Shown here piece after piece: positions 8,893 through 16,949 of a stretch of DNA of 64,000 bases (the first letter of the stretch is position 1; each line of letters opens with the position of its first letter). The translations under genes and the position numbers were made by a program. This DNA comes from Sphingopyxis sp. 113P3. GTDB lineage: Bacteria; Pseudomonadota; Alphaproteobacteria; Sphingomonadales; Sphingomonadaceae. The stretch is from contig NZ_CP009452.1 in assembly GCF_001278035.1 (NCBI RefSeq), positions 1,521,501 through 1,585,500 on the forward strand, given 5' to 3'. Under the pieces are notes generated by a model. It saw nothing but the letters and a program-made list of their open reading frames with translations, was not told where the DNA came from and ran no database searches.

Positions 8893-10104
8893 TCAGATCC
8901 GCACGCCCTCGGGTGCACTCCAGGTGGTCCGCCACTGCTTCTTGACGAACATCAGCGCGGCGAGGGCGGCCACAGCGAGCCCGGCAAAGATATAAAATCC
9001 AGGGGCAAAGCTGCCTGTCCACTGTTTGGCGAAACCGAGAGAGGAGGCGAGGTAGAAGCCGCCGACGCCTCCTGCCATACCGACAAGCCCGGTCATCACG
9101 CCGATTTCATCGGAAAAGCGCTGGGGAACCAGCTGGAAGACCGATCCGTTGCCGGTGCCAAGCGCGAGCATCGCAATAACGAACAGAGCGAGCGCGGCGG
9201 GCAGGCTTGCAGCCTGGGGCACGCCTGCGAGCGCGAGCGCCGCTACCACATAGACAATCATGAGCGCACGCACGCCGCCGATCCGGTCGGCCAACGCGCC
9301 GCCCAATGGCCGTACGAGCGACCCTGCAAAGACGCAGCCCGCGGTGCAATAGCCCGCAATCACAGGAGTGAGGTGAAACTGGTCGGTAAAATAGATGGTC
9401 AAGGAGGCGGCGAGCCCGACGAAACCCCCGAACGTTACCGAATAAAAGGCCATCAGCCACCAGGCGTCGGCGGACTTGAGCGGCTCGAAATAATCGATCA
9501 GCTTCTTGGGCGCGGGGCTATGGGGGGCGTCCTTCGCCATGAAGAGATAGGCGACGAAAACGACCGTGAGCGGGATGCAGGCAAGGCCGAGAACGGCATT
9601 CCATCCGAACAGCTTTGCAAGACCGGGTGCAAAAAGAGCAGCGAGCACCGTCCCTGAGTTGCCCATGCCGGCAAGCCCCATCGCCTTGCCCTGGTGTTCG
9701 GGTGGGTACCAGCGGCTTGCCAGCGGCAGCGCGATCGCAAAGCTCGCCCCCGCAAAGCCGAGGACAACGCCGAGCGCGAGCGTTCCTGCAAAGCTCGATA
9801 CTCCCATCATCCACGCGGTCAGGAGCCCGGCGATGACGATCGCCTGGCTGATCGCGCCCGAGAGCTTGGGGCCGATGCGATCGACGAGCAGGCCATTGCT
9901 GACGCGCAAAATCGCACCCGCGAGCGTCGGGACGGCGACCATCAATCCCTTTTGGGCTGGCGTGAGCCCCAGATCCTCGGAGATTGCAGGCGCGAGCGGC
10001 CCGAGGATGACCCACACCATGAAGGCGAGGTCGAAATAGAGAAAGGCTGCGACCAATGTCGGCCAATGTCCGCTCGACCAGAAGCTTGATTGTTCCTTCG
10101 TCAT
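8893..10104 (-). CDS. narK: Nitrate/nitrite transporter of the NarK/NasA major facilitator family
   Basis: A 403-residue polytopic inner-membrane protein with about 12 hydrophobic segments. It carries the glycine-rich nitrate signatures of the NNP family (GMGNSGTVLAALFAPG in the first half, ALGTGNGSVFQLVP in the second). It would import nitrate, and possibly export nitrite, for the reductases encoded downstream. ATG 10104 follows a GGGGACGG ribosome-binding stretch; the longer in-frame extension overlaps the terminator of the leader and is rejected. It is the first structural gene after the sigma-54 promoter and ANTAR leader, so its expression should depend on NasT antitermination. Confidence 0.93.
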   Translation of the reverse strand: MTKEQSSFWSSGHWPTLVAAFLYFDLAFMVWVILGPLAPAISEDLGLTPAQKGLMVAVPTLAGAILRVSNGLLVDRIGPKLSGAISQAIVIAGLLTAWMMGVSSFAGTLALGVVLGFAGASFAIALPLASRWYPPEHQGKAMGLAGMGNSGTVLAALFAPGLAKLFGWNAVLGLACIPLTVVFVAYLFMAKDAPHSPAPKKLIDYFEPLKSADAWWLMAFYSVTFGGFVGLAASLTIYFTDQFHLTPVIAGYCTAGCVFAGSLVRPLGGALADRIGGVRALMIVYVVAALALAGVPQAASLPAALALFVIAMLALGTGNGSVFQLVPQRFSDEIGVMTGLVGMAGGVGGFYLASSLGFAKQWTGSFAPGFYIFAGLAVAALAALMFVKKQWRTTWSAPEGVRI

Positions 10105-10131
10105 CGTCCGTCCCCTTTTGCGACGGGCAAT

Positions 10132-10179
10132 AAAAAAGCCGCCAGGACGGCGGCCACATGCGGCGCATCCTGACGGCTT
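10132..10179 (-). terminator. Second intrinsic terminator of the nas leader
   Basis: Read on the minus strand, GCCGCC-GTCCT-GGCGGC is followed by six T residues. An alternative longer stem pairs AAGCCGTCAGGA (10168-10179) with TCCTGGCGGCTT, with one G-T wobble, around a 20-base loop and ends in the same T run. The T run stops 27 bases before the narK start codon. The two alternative foldings suggest either a simple second terminator or another switch point. Confidence 0.75.
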
Positions 10180-10200
10180 CATTGCCTCTTGGAGTGCGGG

Positions 10201-10233
10201 AAAAAGGCTCCCCGCCTGCCGCGCGGGCCAGCC
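10201..10233 (-). terminator. First intrinsic terminator (attenuator) of the nas leader
   Basis: On the minus strand GGCT and CCCGC pair with GCGGG and AGCC around a seven-base loop (GCGGCAG), with a small internal loop, then run straight into TTTTT. The 5' GGC of this stem is also the 3' arm of ANTAR hairpin 2 (10231-10246), so the two structures exclude each other. Confidence 0.8.
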
Positions 10234-10283
10234 CCCTCGTTGGAGCGGCGCCGCTGTGATCTCGGCCCGGCAGCCTTGCCGGG
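10231..10283 (-). promoter_or_regulatory. ANTAR-type antiterminator RNA (two hexaloop hairpins), predicted NasT target
   Basis: Hairpin 1 (10266-10283, minus strand) is CCCGGC-AAGGCT-GCCGGG, a perfect six-pair stem with a six-base loop. Hairpin 2 (10231-10246) is GCTCC-AACGAG-GGGGC, five pairs including one G-U. Both loops have A at position 1 and G at position 4, the known recognition features of ANTAR-domain antiterminators. The linker is 19 bases. The 3' arm of hairpin 2 overlaps the 5' arm of the terminator at 10201-10233. NasT binding should therefore stabilise hairpin 2, block the terminator and let transcription reach narK. The trans-acting NasS and NasT are encoded immediately upstream. 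Confidence 0.85.
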
Positions 10284-10334
10284 TGACGTCAAATTGCCTG
10301 ATTCGTCTCGTGTGCGCAAGCGGTTATTTTGCAG

Positions 10335-10350
10335 TGCAACATTTTCGCCA
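10335..10350 (-). promoter_or_regulatory. Sigma-54 promoter of the nas structural operon
   Basis: On the minus strand TGGCGAAAATGTTGCA fits the sigma-54 consensus TGGCAC-N5-TTGCA with the invariant GG-N10-GC spacing. The predicted start of transcription is near 10324, giving a leader of about 220 bases before the narK ATG. The promoter begins 24 bases after the nasS stop. It implies activation by an NtrC-type enhancer protein; I did not identify the enhancer sites, which would lie within the nasS coding region. Confidence 0.75.
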
Positions 10351-10373
10351 TACGCGGTCTTGGAAGACTTCCC

Positions 10374-11585
10374 TCACGGAAGGCTTGCAAGATATCCTGC
10401 AATATCCTCCGGGTCGAAGGCGCGGCGATCGAAGAAGCGATCGGCGCCGAGGAGCAGGCGGCCTTGCGTCGAGCCGGCGCCGATCGGGGCATCGAGACCG
10501 CCTTCGAGCTTCGAACTGGCTCCCGGCAGGGGCGCGCCTGAACCCGCGAGCGCTGCCCGGTAGATGTCGGGACGAAAAACCTCTGCCGCGGTCGCCGCGT
10601 CGGCAGGCGAGAAGCCGATTTTGTCCCAGCGCACCATTTGCGAATAGAGCCACGCCGCCTGGCTGCGCCAGGGAAAATTGGCAGCCTCGCGATATTGGAA
10701 CATGAAATCGGGGTACGCGACCGGCGCGCCGCCGGGAACGACGCGGATACGGTCGGTGATGGCCCGTTCGATCGCGTCCTGCGGGGCGTCGAGATAGGCG
10801 GGGCGCGCGAGGATGGCGGCGCTCTCGGCGGCGCTCGCAGGCTCCACGAAATGCGCGGCCGCCGCATGGAGCGCGCGCAGCAACGCCTCGACCGCATCGC
10901 GGCGCGCTTCGATGACATCGCTGCGAACGGCGAGCACTTTTTCGACCCCGCGGCGCCAGATCTGCGCGGTCGCGAGCGCGATATGCCCGACGCCGCGATC
11001 AACCGCGATGGCGTTCCACGGCTCCCCGACGCAGATGCCGTCGACCTCGCCGGCAGCCAGCGCATCGGCGGCAAAGGGGGGACTGGTCACCGTGATTTCG
11101 ACGTCGCTGTCGGGCTGGATGCCGACCCCGGCAAGCCAGTAGCGAAGCATATAATTATGGCTGGAATAACGATGGACGACACCAAAACGCAAAGGGCGGC
11201 CCGCCGCCTTGCGTGCCGCTGCCGCCTCGCGCAGCGCCGCGCCGAGCGCTGCGGGATCGCCCAGACCATCGCCGAGCCCCACCTCGGCAGCAAGCGCGGT
11301 CGAGAAGGTCACGGCATTGCCGTTCAGTCCAAGTACGAAGGGGACCGCAAGCGGCACCGCGGGCCGGTCGCGACCGAGCGCGGTCGCGATCGCCAGCGGA
11401 GCGATCAGGTGCGCAGCGTCAGTGTGCCCGTAGAGCAATCGGTCGCGCACCGTCGCCCAGGTCATGTCACGAATGAATTCAATTTCGACGCCTTCGCGCG
11501 CGGCAAAGCCCAGTTCATGCGCGAGAATCGGCAGCGCGGCGTCGACCAGCGGCAAAAAGCCGATGCGAAAGCGTTCGGCGCTCAC
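10374..11585 (-). CDS. nasS: Nitrate/nitrite sensor NasS
   Basis: A 403-residue protein related to the periplasmic nitrate-binding proteins (NrtA/SsuA-like fold, segment RIGFLPLVDAALPILAHELGF), but without a signal peptide, so it is cytoplasmic. In characterised NasS/NasT systems NasS sequesters NasT when nitrate and nitrite are absent and releases it when ligand binds. The start is GTG 11585, which overlaps the nasT stop (GTGA) and follows GGGAG. It is co-transcribed with nasT and lies just upstream of the sigma-54 promoter of the structural genes. Direct ligand residues cannot be verified by eye. Confidence 0.9.
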   Translation of the reverse strand: MSAERFRIGFLPLVDAALPILAHELGFAAREGVEIEFIRDMTWATVRDRLLYGHTDAAHLIAPLAIATALGRDRPAVPLAVPFVLGLNGNAVTFSTALAAEVGLGDGLGDPAALGAALREAAAARKAAGRPLRFGVVHRYSSHNYMLRYWLAGVGIQPDSDVEITVTSPPFAADALAAGEVDGICVGEPWNAIAVDRGVGHIALATAQIWRRGVEKVLAVRSDVIEARRDAVEALLRALHAAAAHFVEPASAAESAAILARPAYLDAPQDAIERAITDRIRVVPGGAPVAYPDFMFQYREAANFPWRSQAAWLYSQMVRWDKIGFSPADAATAAEVFRPDIYRAALAGSGAPLPGASSKLEGGLDAPIGAGSTQGRLLLGADRFFDRRAFDPEDIAGYLASLP

Positions 11586-12163
11586 TCCATATCTCCCAAA
11601 AGCGCGTCGCTCGTCACGATCGCCTCGGCGATTTCGGCGATCCGGCGGTTGGTTCGCATCGCCTGTCCGCGCAGCAGTGCATAGGCGGCAGGTTCGTCGA
11701 TTCCCCGCCGTTTCATCAAGATCGCCTTGGCCCGGTCGATGGTCCCGCGTTCGGCGAGGGCATTTTTCGCTTCGTCGAGCTCCCGCTGGAGCCGTGAAAA
11801 GGCCTGGAAGCGCCGCACCGCGAGATCGACCACCGGTTTGATCCGCTGTTTCGAGAGCCCATCGACGACATAGGCCGAGACGCCCGCGTCGATCGCGGCG
11901 CCCGTCGCTTCGGCATCGCTCTGGTCGACAAACATTGCGATCGGGCGCGCGAGCGCGCGCGACATGGCGAAGAAATCCTCGAGCAGGTCTCGGCTCGGGT
12001 TTTCCAGGTTGATCAGGACCACTTCGGGGCGCGCGGCCTCGACCTGCGCGACGATCGGCCCCTTGGGGTCGATGAGAATGAGATCATCGAGGCCCGCCTC
12101 GCGCAGACCGTCCGAAATGATCGCAGCGCGCGTTGTGCTGGTGTCGATGATCGCGATCCGCAT
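11582..12163 (-). CDS. nasT: ANTAR-domain transcription antiterminator NasT
   Basis: A 193-residue RNA-binding response-regulator-like protein. Residues 1 to about 120 form a receiver-like domain and the C-terminal 60 residues are an ANTAR domain (RAKAILMKRRGIDEPAAY...LRGQAM), which binds hexaloop RNA hairpins. The predicted phosphoacceptor region reads VVLINLENPSRD, with Asn where a receiver usually has Asp, in line with control by NasS rather than by phosphorylation. The start is ATG 12163 (MRIAIIDTS); ATG 12175 four codons upstream is possible. Its predicted RNA target lies at 10231-10283, ahead of narK. Confidence 0.92.
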   Translation of the reverse strand: MRIAIIDTSTTRAAIISDGLREAGLDDLILIDPKGPIVAQVEAARPEVVLINLENPSRDLLEDFFAMSRALARPIAMFVDQSDAEATGAAIDAGVSAYVVDGLSKQRIKPVVDLAVRRFQAFSRLQRELDEAKNALAERGTIDRAKAILMKRRGIDEPAAYALLRGQAMRTNRRIAEIAEAIVTSDALLGDME

Positions 12164-12292
12164 GTCCCGCGCCATACGTTGCGCCGGCTGGCTTCGCCAG
12201 TCCCTTGAAGTGGAACCCAAAGAAGGGGCGATTTGCGGTCGATCTTGGGATAGACCAGTCCCCGCGGGCGATCGGTCCGCGCTTGATGCGAG

Positions 12293-13141
12293 GTGCAGGT
12301 GGAAGAGGGCAAGCCCCGAACGTCTGAGCGCGACTCGATTGCGCTGCCCGTGCAGCGCGTCGGCCTCGGTGAACCCGGTGACGCGGCGCTTACCCGGATG
12401 GTGCCGATCGAGGCGCCGGTGTCGATCGAGGTTTCGGGGATCGGATATGCCGTCATGATGGCGACTCCGACCGACCTTGAGGATTTTGGGCTCGGCTTTG
12501 CCATGAGCGAGGGGCTCGTCGATGGCCCCGATCAGGTGCGCGGCATCGACGTGCACGCCATCGATGGCGGCTGGGCGCTGCGCATCTGGCTGCCGCCCGA
12601 GCGCAGCGCGCGAGCGCTCGAACGGGCACGAAAGCGCGTGAGCGAGAGCAGCTGCGGCCTGTGCGGCATGGAGAATATCGAGGAGGTGCTGCGCCCTCTT
12701 CCCCAGGTCACGGGGCAAATCGCGGTCGGTCGCGAGGCGCTCGCCGCGGCACTGGCAGCGCTTGGCGAGCATCAGCCGCTCGCGCGCGAGACGGGGGCGG
12801 TGCACGCGGCCGCCTTCTGCTCGCCCGCCGGCGAGATTCGGATCGCGCGCGAGGACGTCGGGCGGCACAACGCGCTCGACAAGCTGATCGGGGCGCTCGC
12901 CCGCGCGGCTGTCGACCCCGCGAGCGGCTTTATCCTGCTCTCCGCGCGCTGCAGCTATGAACTTGTCGAAAAGACGGTCCTCGCCGGCTGCCCGATGCTT
13001 GTCACCATCTCGGCGCCCACGAGTCTCGCGGCCGAGCGTGCGGCTGCTGCCGGGCTGACGCTGGTGACGCTCGCCCGGCCTGATTCCGCCCTGTTGGTGA
13101 GCGGGACGCTCGCCGCAGACCAATGCGCAGGGTCTCGCTGA
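12293..13141 (+). CDS. fdhD: Formate dehydrogenase accessory sulfurtransferase
   Basis: A 282-residue protein of the FdhD family, which passes sulfur from a cysteine desulfurase to the molybdenum cofactor of formate-dehydrogenase-type enzymes. The hallmark cysteine motif is visible in SESSCGLCGMENIEEV, and the later AREDVGRHNALDKLIG and LSARCSYELVEK segments are family signatures. The start appears to be GTG 12293; another GTG lies two codons further. It is divergent from nasT and converges, with a 13-base gap, on the FdhF/YdeP-type oxidoreductase, its likely client. NasA is a second molybdoenzyme nearby but is not known to need FdhD. Confidence 0.93.
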   Translation: MQVEEGKPRTSERDSIALPVQRVGLGEPGDAALTRMVPIEAPVSIEVSGIGYAVMMATPTDLEDFGLGFAMSEGLVDGPDQVRGIDVHAIDGGWALRIWLPPERSARALERARKRVSESSCGLCGMENIEEVLRPLPQVTGQIAVGREALAAALAALGEHQPLARETGAVHAAAFCSPAGEIRIAREDVGRHNALDKLIGALARAAVDPASGFILLSARCSYELVEKTVLAGCPMLVTISAPTSLAAERAAAAGLTLVTLARPDSALLVSGTLAADQCAGSR

Positions 13142-13154
13142 TATCGGGGCTGTG

Positions 13155-15425
13155 CTAGGTCGCAGCGATGACCCGGACCGGGATCGACTTGGCGGCCGGC
13201 GTGCCGCTCACCGGGTCGCAGTGATCGAGCGGGAGGAGCGGATTGAGTTCAGGATAATAGCCCGCAACCGCGCCGCGCGACATCGGATAGTCGATGATCG
13301 TCAACCCCTCGACCCGCCGAACGATCGCATCGTCGCTGATTGTCTCGAGCGTAACGCGCGCGCCCGCTTCAAGCCCGCGCGCTTCGCGATCGGCGGCATT
13401 CATGAATAGGATCATCCGGTCGCCCTTCACGCCCCGGTAGCGGTCATTGTAGCTGTAGATGGTGGTGTTGAACTGATCGTGCGAGCGGACCGTTGCCAGC
13501 CGCAACATCGCCGGGTCGGCAACCTTGGCGTCGACCTCCAAACCCGGCAGGACCAGGAAATTCGCCTTTCCATTGGGGGTCGCCCACACCCGGCGTCGCG
13601 GCGGGATATCGAGGTGGAAGCCACGCGGCGCCTCAATCCGCTGCCTAAAGCCCTCGTAGATCGCCGGATAGACCTCCGCGATCTTGTCGCGAATACGGCC
13701 GTAATCGTCGATGAAGCCCCGCCAGTCGACCTTGCTTGCAGGCAGCGTTGCCATCGCCATCCGGCAGACGATTTCGACCTCGGGGAGGAGATGCACGCTC
13801 GCGGGTTCGAGCACACCGCGCGACGCGGTGATATTCGACATCGAATCCTCAATTGTCACAAACTGCTCACCCGCCGCGGTTTCGATGCGTTCGGACCGTG
13901 CGATAACGGGAAGAATCAGCGCCTCCCTGCCGTGGACGAGATGGCCGCGGTTGAGCTTGGTCGCGATGCCCACGGTCAGGTCGAGCTTGCGCATCGCCTC
14001 ATAGGCGCGCTCGGTATCGGGCACTGCACGGACGAAATTGCCGCCGAGCCCGATAAAGACCCTGGCGGTTCCCGCGAGCATCGCCTCGACCGACTCGATC
14101 GTATGGTGGCCATGTGTACGTGGCGGCTCGAAGCCGAAGACCTCGCGCACTCGGTCGAGATAGGCCGCGCTCGGTTTCTCGTCGATGCCGACCGTGCGAT
14201 CGCCCTGGACGTTAGAGTGTCCTCTGATCGGGGAGATGCCGGCACCAGGGCGCCCGAAATTGCCCTTGAGCAGGAGGATATTTGCAACCTGCTGCACCAG
14301 CCGCGATCCAAGTTGATGCTGGGTCAGCCCCATTCCGTAACAGATGATAGTCGCGCCCGAGCGTATGTAGATTTCGGCGCAGCGGCGGATCTGCTCTTCA
14401 GAAACCCCTGACACAGCGACAATATCGGCCCACTCCTGCGCCTCGATATCCTGCTTCAGCTCCGCCAGGCCTTCGGTGTGATCGCGCAGGAAATCATGGT
14501 CGAATACGGTCTCGCCCGCCGCCTCGCGCTCGAACATGACCTTCATCATGCCCTTGAGGAGCGCGAGGTCGCCGCCGATGCGGACGTGAACGAACTCGCT
14601 GGCAATCTTCGTCGACCCGAAGGTCGCCATTTGCACTGCGTCCTGCGGTTCGGTGAAGCGGATCAGCGCCCGTTCGGGCATCGGGTTTACCGCGACGATG
14701 GGAACGCCGCGCTTGCGCGCCTCGACAAGCAGGCTCATCATCCGGGGCGCGTTGGTGCCGGGGTTCTGCCCCATGACGAAGATCGCCTCGGCGTGTTCGA
14801 AATCCTCGAGTATCACCGTGCCCTTGCCGACGCCGATCGCGGGCGGCAGCCCCCGGCTTGTCGGTTCGTGACACATGTTCGAGCAATCGGGGAAATTGTT
14901 GGTGCCATATTCCCGCACGAAGATTGAATAAAGGAAGGCTGCCTCGTTCGGCGTGCGGCCCGAGGTGTAGAATTCGGCCTGGTTCGGGTCTGAGAGCCCT
15001 CGCAGATGGCGGCCGATCGTCGCGAAGGCTTCATCCCAGCTCACCGGCACATAATGGTCGGTCGTGGCGTCGTAGCGCATCGGTTCGGTCAGGCGGCCCT
15101 GCATTTCGAGCCAATAATCGGACCGAGCCATCAGCTCGCTGACTGTGTGCTGTGCGAAGAAATCGCGCGTCACGCGAAACTTCGTCGCCTCGTGCGCGAG
15201 CGCCTTGGCGCCATTTTCGCAGAATTCGAGCTTTTTGGTGCAATCGGCGTCGGGGAAGGCGCAGCTTGGACATTTGAAGCCGCCCGGCTGATTCATCGCC
15301 ATGAGCGCGCGCGAGCCTTTGGTGACCACGCTCTGTTCGAGGAGCACCTTCGCGGTTGCAGCGGCGGCACCCCAGCCGCCCGCGGGCCTCGTGTAGCTTC
15401 GGTATTTCAGCTTGCCGTCGGCCAT
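13155..15425 (-). CDS. FdhF/YdeP-family molybdopterin oxidoreductase
   Basis: A 756-residue molybdenum enzyme of the formate-dehydrogenase-like YdeP family. Cysteines C52, C55, C62 and C69 (KCPSCAFPDADC...FC) bind a [4Fe-4S] cluster near the N-terminus. The motif SNMCHEPTSRGL carries the probable Mo-ligand cysteine, followed by IFVMGQNPGTNAPRM of the MGD-binding domain. There is no twin-arginine signal, so it is cytoplasmic. The substrate of the family is not well established, and formate is not proven. The gene stands alone between fdhD (convergent) and trmJ; ATG 15425 is preceded by AAAGGAGCG. Confidence 0.88.
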   Translation of the reverse strand: MADGKLKYRSYTRPAGGWGAAAATAKVLLEQSVVTKGSRALMAMNQPGGFKCPSCAFPDADCTKKLEFCENGAKALAHEATKFRVTRDFFAQHTVSELMARSDYWLEMQGRLTEPMRYDATTDHYVPVSWDEAFATIGRHLRGLSDPNQAEFYTSGRTPNEAAFLYSIFVREYGTNNFPDCSNMCHEPTSRGLPPAIGVGKGTVILEDFEHAEAIFVMGQNPGTNAPRMMSLLVEARKRGVPIVAVNPMPERALIRFTEPQDAVQMATFGSTKIASEFVHVRIGGDLALLKGMMKVMFEREAAGETVFDHDFLRDHTEGLAELKQDIEAQEWADIVAVSGVSEEQIRRCAEIYIRSGATIICYGMGLTQHQLGSRLVQQVANILLLKGNFGRPGAGISPIRGHSNVQGDRTVGIDEKPSAAYLDRVREVFGFEPPRTHGHHTIESVEAMLAGTARVFIGLGGNFVRAVPDTERAYEAMRKLDLTVGIATKLNRGHLVHGREALILPVIARSERIETAAGEQFVTIEDSMSNITASRGVLEPASVHLLPEVEIVCRMAMATLPASKVDWRGFIDDYGRIRDKIAEVYPAIYEGFRQRIEAPRGFHLDIPPRRRVWATPNGKANFLVLPGLEVDAKVADPAMLRLATVRSHDQFNTTIYSYNDRYRGVKGDRMILFMNAADREARGLEAGARVTLETISDDAIVRRVEGLTIIDYPMSRGAVAGYYPELNPLLPLDHCDPVSGTPAAKSIPVRVIAAT

Positions 15426-15512
15426 TGTCCGCGCTCCTTTCGAGGCCGTCTCGCGCGGTCTCTGCCGCTGCGTCTATCGCCAATGAGGGAGGCGCTCAAG
15501 CGATCGCGCGGC

Positions 15513-16256
15513 CTAGTCCTTCTGAGGCGTCCGCGGCGAACTGCGCGCGTGGCCGAGCGCGGTGATGATCCCGTGCATCATCCGGATGTCATTATGCGAC
15601 CAGCCCGTCTTGGTGAGCGTCGTACGCAGCGTGCGCAGCGTCGCAGTCGTCCGCTCAGGCGGGAAGAAATAGCCAGCGGCGTCGAGGTCGCGGACGAGAT
15701 GGTCGATGAGATCCTCAAGCTCGCCGTGCGGGGCCGGGGGATCGAGCGGCACCTCGGGCGGGCTCGCGAGGGCCTCGCCTTTCGACCATTCATAAGCGAG
15801 CAGAATGACCGCCTGCGCGAGATTGAGCGAACCAAATTCCGGATTGATCGGCACGGTGACGATTTCGTGCGCGAGCGCGACGTCGTCGCTTTCCAGGCCC
15901 GACCGTTCCGGTCCGAAAACAAAGGCCGACCGGCTGGCGCGTGCATGAACCTGCCGCGCTGCAGCCTCAGGGGTCAGAACCGGCTTGGTGACGCCGCGCT
16001 TGCGCACCGTGGTCGCATAGATGTGGCCGCAATCGGCGACCGCCTCGGCGAGGCTTTCGAACAGCTGGGCGTCGGCGAGGACGCGGTCGGCTCCCGAGGC
16101 GGCCGGGCCCGCGTCGGGATTGGGCCATCCATCGCGCGGCGCGACGAGTCGCAATTCGGTCAGCCCGAAATTGAGCATCGCGCGCGCCGCCTTGCCGATA
16201 TTTTCACCGAGCTGCGGGCGGACGAGGACGATAACCGGGGTAGGAGCCTTGCTCAC
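15513..16256 (-). CDS. trmJ: tRNA/rRNA 2'-O-methyltransferase, TrmJ-like (SpoU family)
   Basis: A 247-residue SPOUT-fold methyltransferase. The N-terminus ([24 protein letters not shown]) is the SpoU motif 1, and [18 protein letters not shown] and [15 protein letters not shown] are motifs 2 and 3 with the knot residues. The family member TrmJ methylates the ribose of position 32 in tRNA, which is the expected role, but the exact substrate is inferred. The ATG overlaps the nrdR stop by four bases, so both are in one leftward operon. Confidence 0.87.
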   Translation of the reverse strand: MSKAPTPVIVLVRPQLGENIGKAARAMLNFGLTELRLVAPRDGWPNPDAGPAASGADRVLADAQLFESLAEAVADCGHIYATTVRKRGVTKPVLTPEAAARQVHARASRSAFVFGPERSGLESDDVALAHEIVTVPINPEFGSLNLAQAVILLAYEWSKGEALASPPEVPLDPPAPHGELEDLIDHLVRDLDAAGYFFPPERTTATLRTLRTTLTKTGWSHNDIRMMHGIITALGHARSSPRTPQKD

Positions 16257-16723
16257 GAGCCGTTCTTGTGCGCCGCTTCGTTGATCGTCGCGGCGAACTC
16301 TTCAAAATCCTTGGCCTCGGTGAAGTCGCGGTAGACGCTGGCGAAGCGGATATAGGCGACGTTGTCGAAGCCTTTGAGCGCCTCCATCACCATCGCGCCG
16401 ATCTGCGCCGCCTGCACCTCATTCTCGCCCGAGGTTTCGAGCTGGCGCTGAATGCCCGAGACGAGCCGTTCGATACGTGCCCCATCGATCGGCCGCTTGC
16501 GGCATGCGATCTGGACGCTGCGCATCAGCTTTTCGCGGTCGAAGGGTTCGCGCGTGCCCCCAGCCTTGAGGACCGCAACTTCTCGCAGCTGAATACGCTC
16601 GAAAGTCGTGAAGCGCGCGCCGCAATCCTCGCATTGGCGGCGGCGGCGGATCGCGGCGCCGTCCTCGGTCGGACGGCTGTCCTTCACCTGACTGTCTTCA
16701 TGGCCGCAATAGGGACAGCGCAT
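16253..16723 (-). CDS. nrdR: Transcriptional repressor NrdR
   Basis: A 156-residue regulator of ribonucleotide reductase genes. It has the N-terminal zinc ribbon ([17 protein letters not shown] ... [12 protein letters not shown]) and an ATP-cone ([16 protein letters not shown]). Length and motifs are those of the family. It is located between a small membrane-protein gene and trmJ, downstream of glyA, a frequent alphaproteobacterial arrangement linking one-carbon and deoxynucleotide metabolism. No NrdR boxes were looked for outside this window. Confidence 0.96.
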   Translation of the reverse strand: MRCPYCGHEDSQVKDSRPTEDGAAIRRRRQCEDCGARFTTFERIQLREVAVLKAGGTREPFDREKLMRSVQIACRKRPIDGARIERLVSGIQRQLETSGENEVQAAQIGAMVMEALKGFDNVAYIRFASVYRDFTEAKDFEEFAATINEAAHKNGS

Positions 16724-16726
16724 CGG

Positions 16727-16945
16727 TTAGCGCTTCACCCTGCCAAGGAGGGTGATGGCGGCCCCGGCGAATAGCCCGACGGGCCAGCTGACCGCCGGGA
16801 GCAAGCCGCCGGCGATTGCCCCGATGACCGCGCCGGCGAGCACGGGGCGCGTCGAGGGATGGTCGGCTCCCTGCTTGCCCATTGCTTTCACCTCTGCGAG
16901 CGTGCGCTCGACGAGCGTGGGTTCCTCGGGATGCTGCCGCGCCAC
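16727..16945 (-). CDS. Small membrane protein (72 aa)
   Basis: A 72-residue frame starts at GTG 16945, five bases after the glyA stop, and ends three bases before nrdR. The first 35 residues are charged (ARQHPEEPTLVERTLAEVKAMG) and the second half contains two hydrophobic stretches, VLAGAVIGAIAGGLLPAV and WPVGLFAGAAITLLG, predicted to form a helical hairpin in the membrane. I do not recognise a named family. Tight spacing between two sure genes on the same strand supports it. A longer version from 17248 would lie inside glyA in another frame and is rejected. Confidence 0.65.
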   Translation of the reverse strand: MARQHPEEPTLVERTLAEVKAMGKQGADHPSTRPVLAGAVIGAIAGGLLPAVSWPVGLFAGAAITLLGRVKR

Positions 16946-16949
16946 CGGT

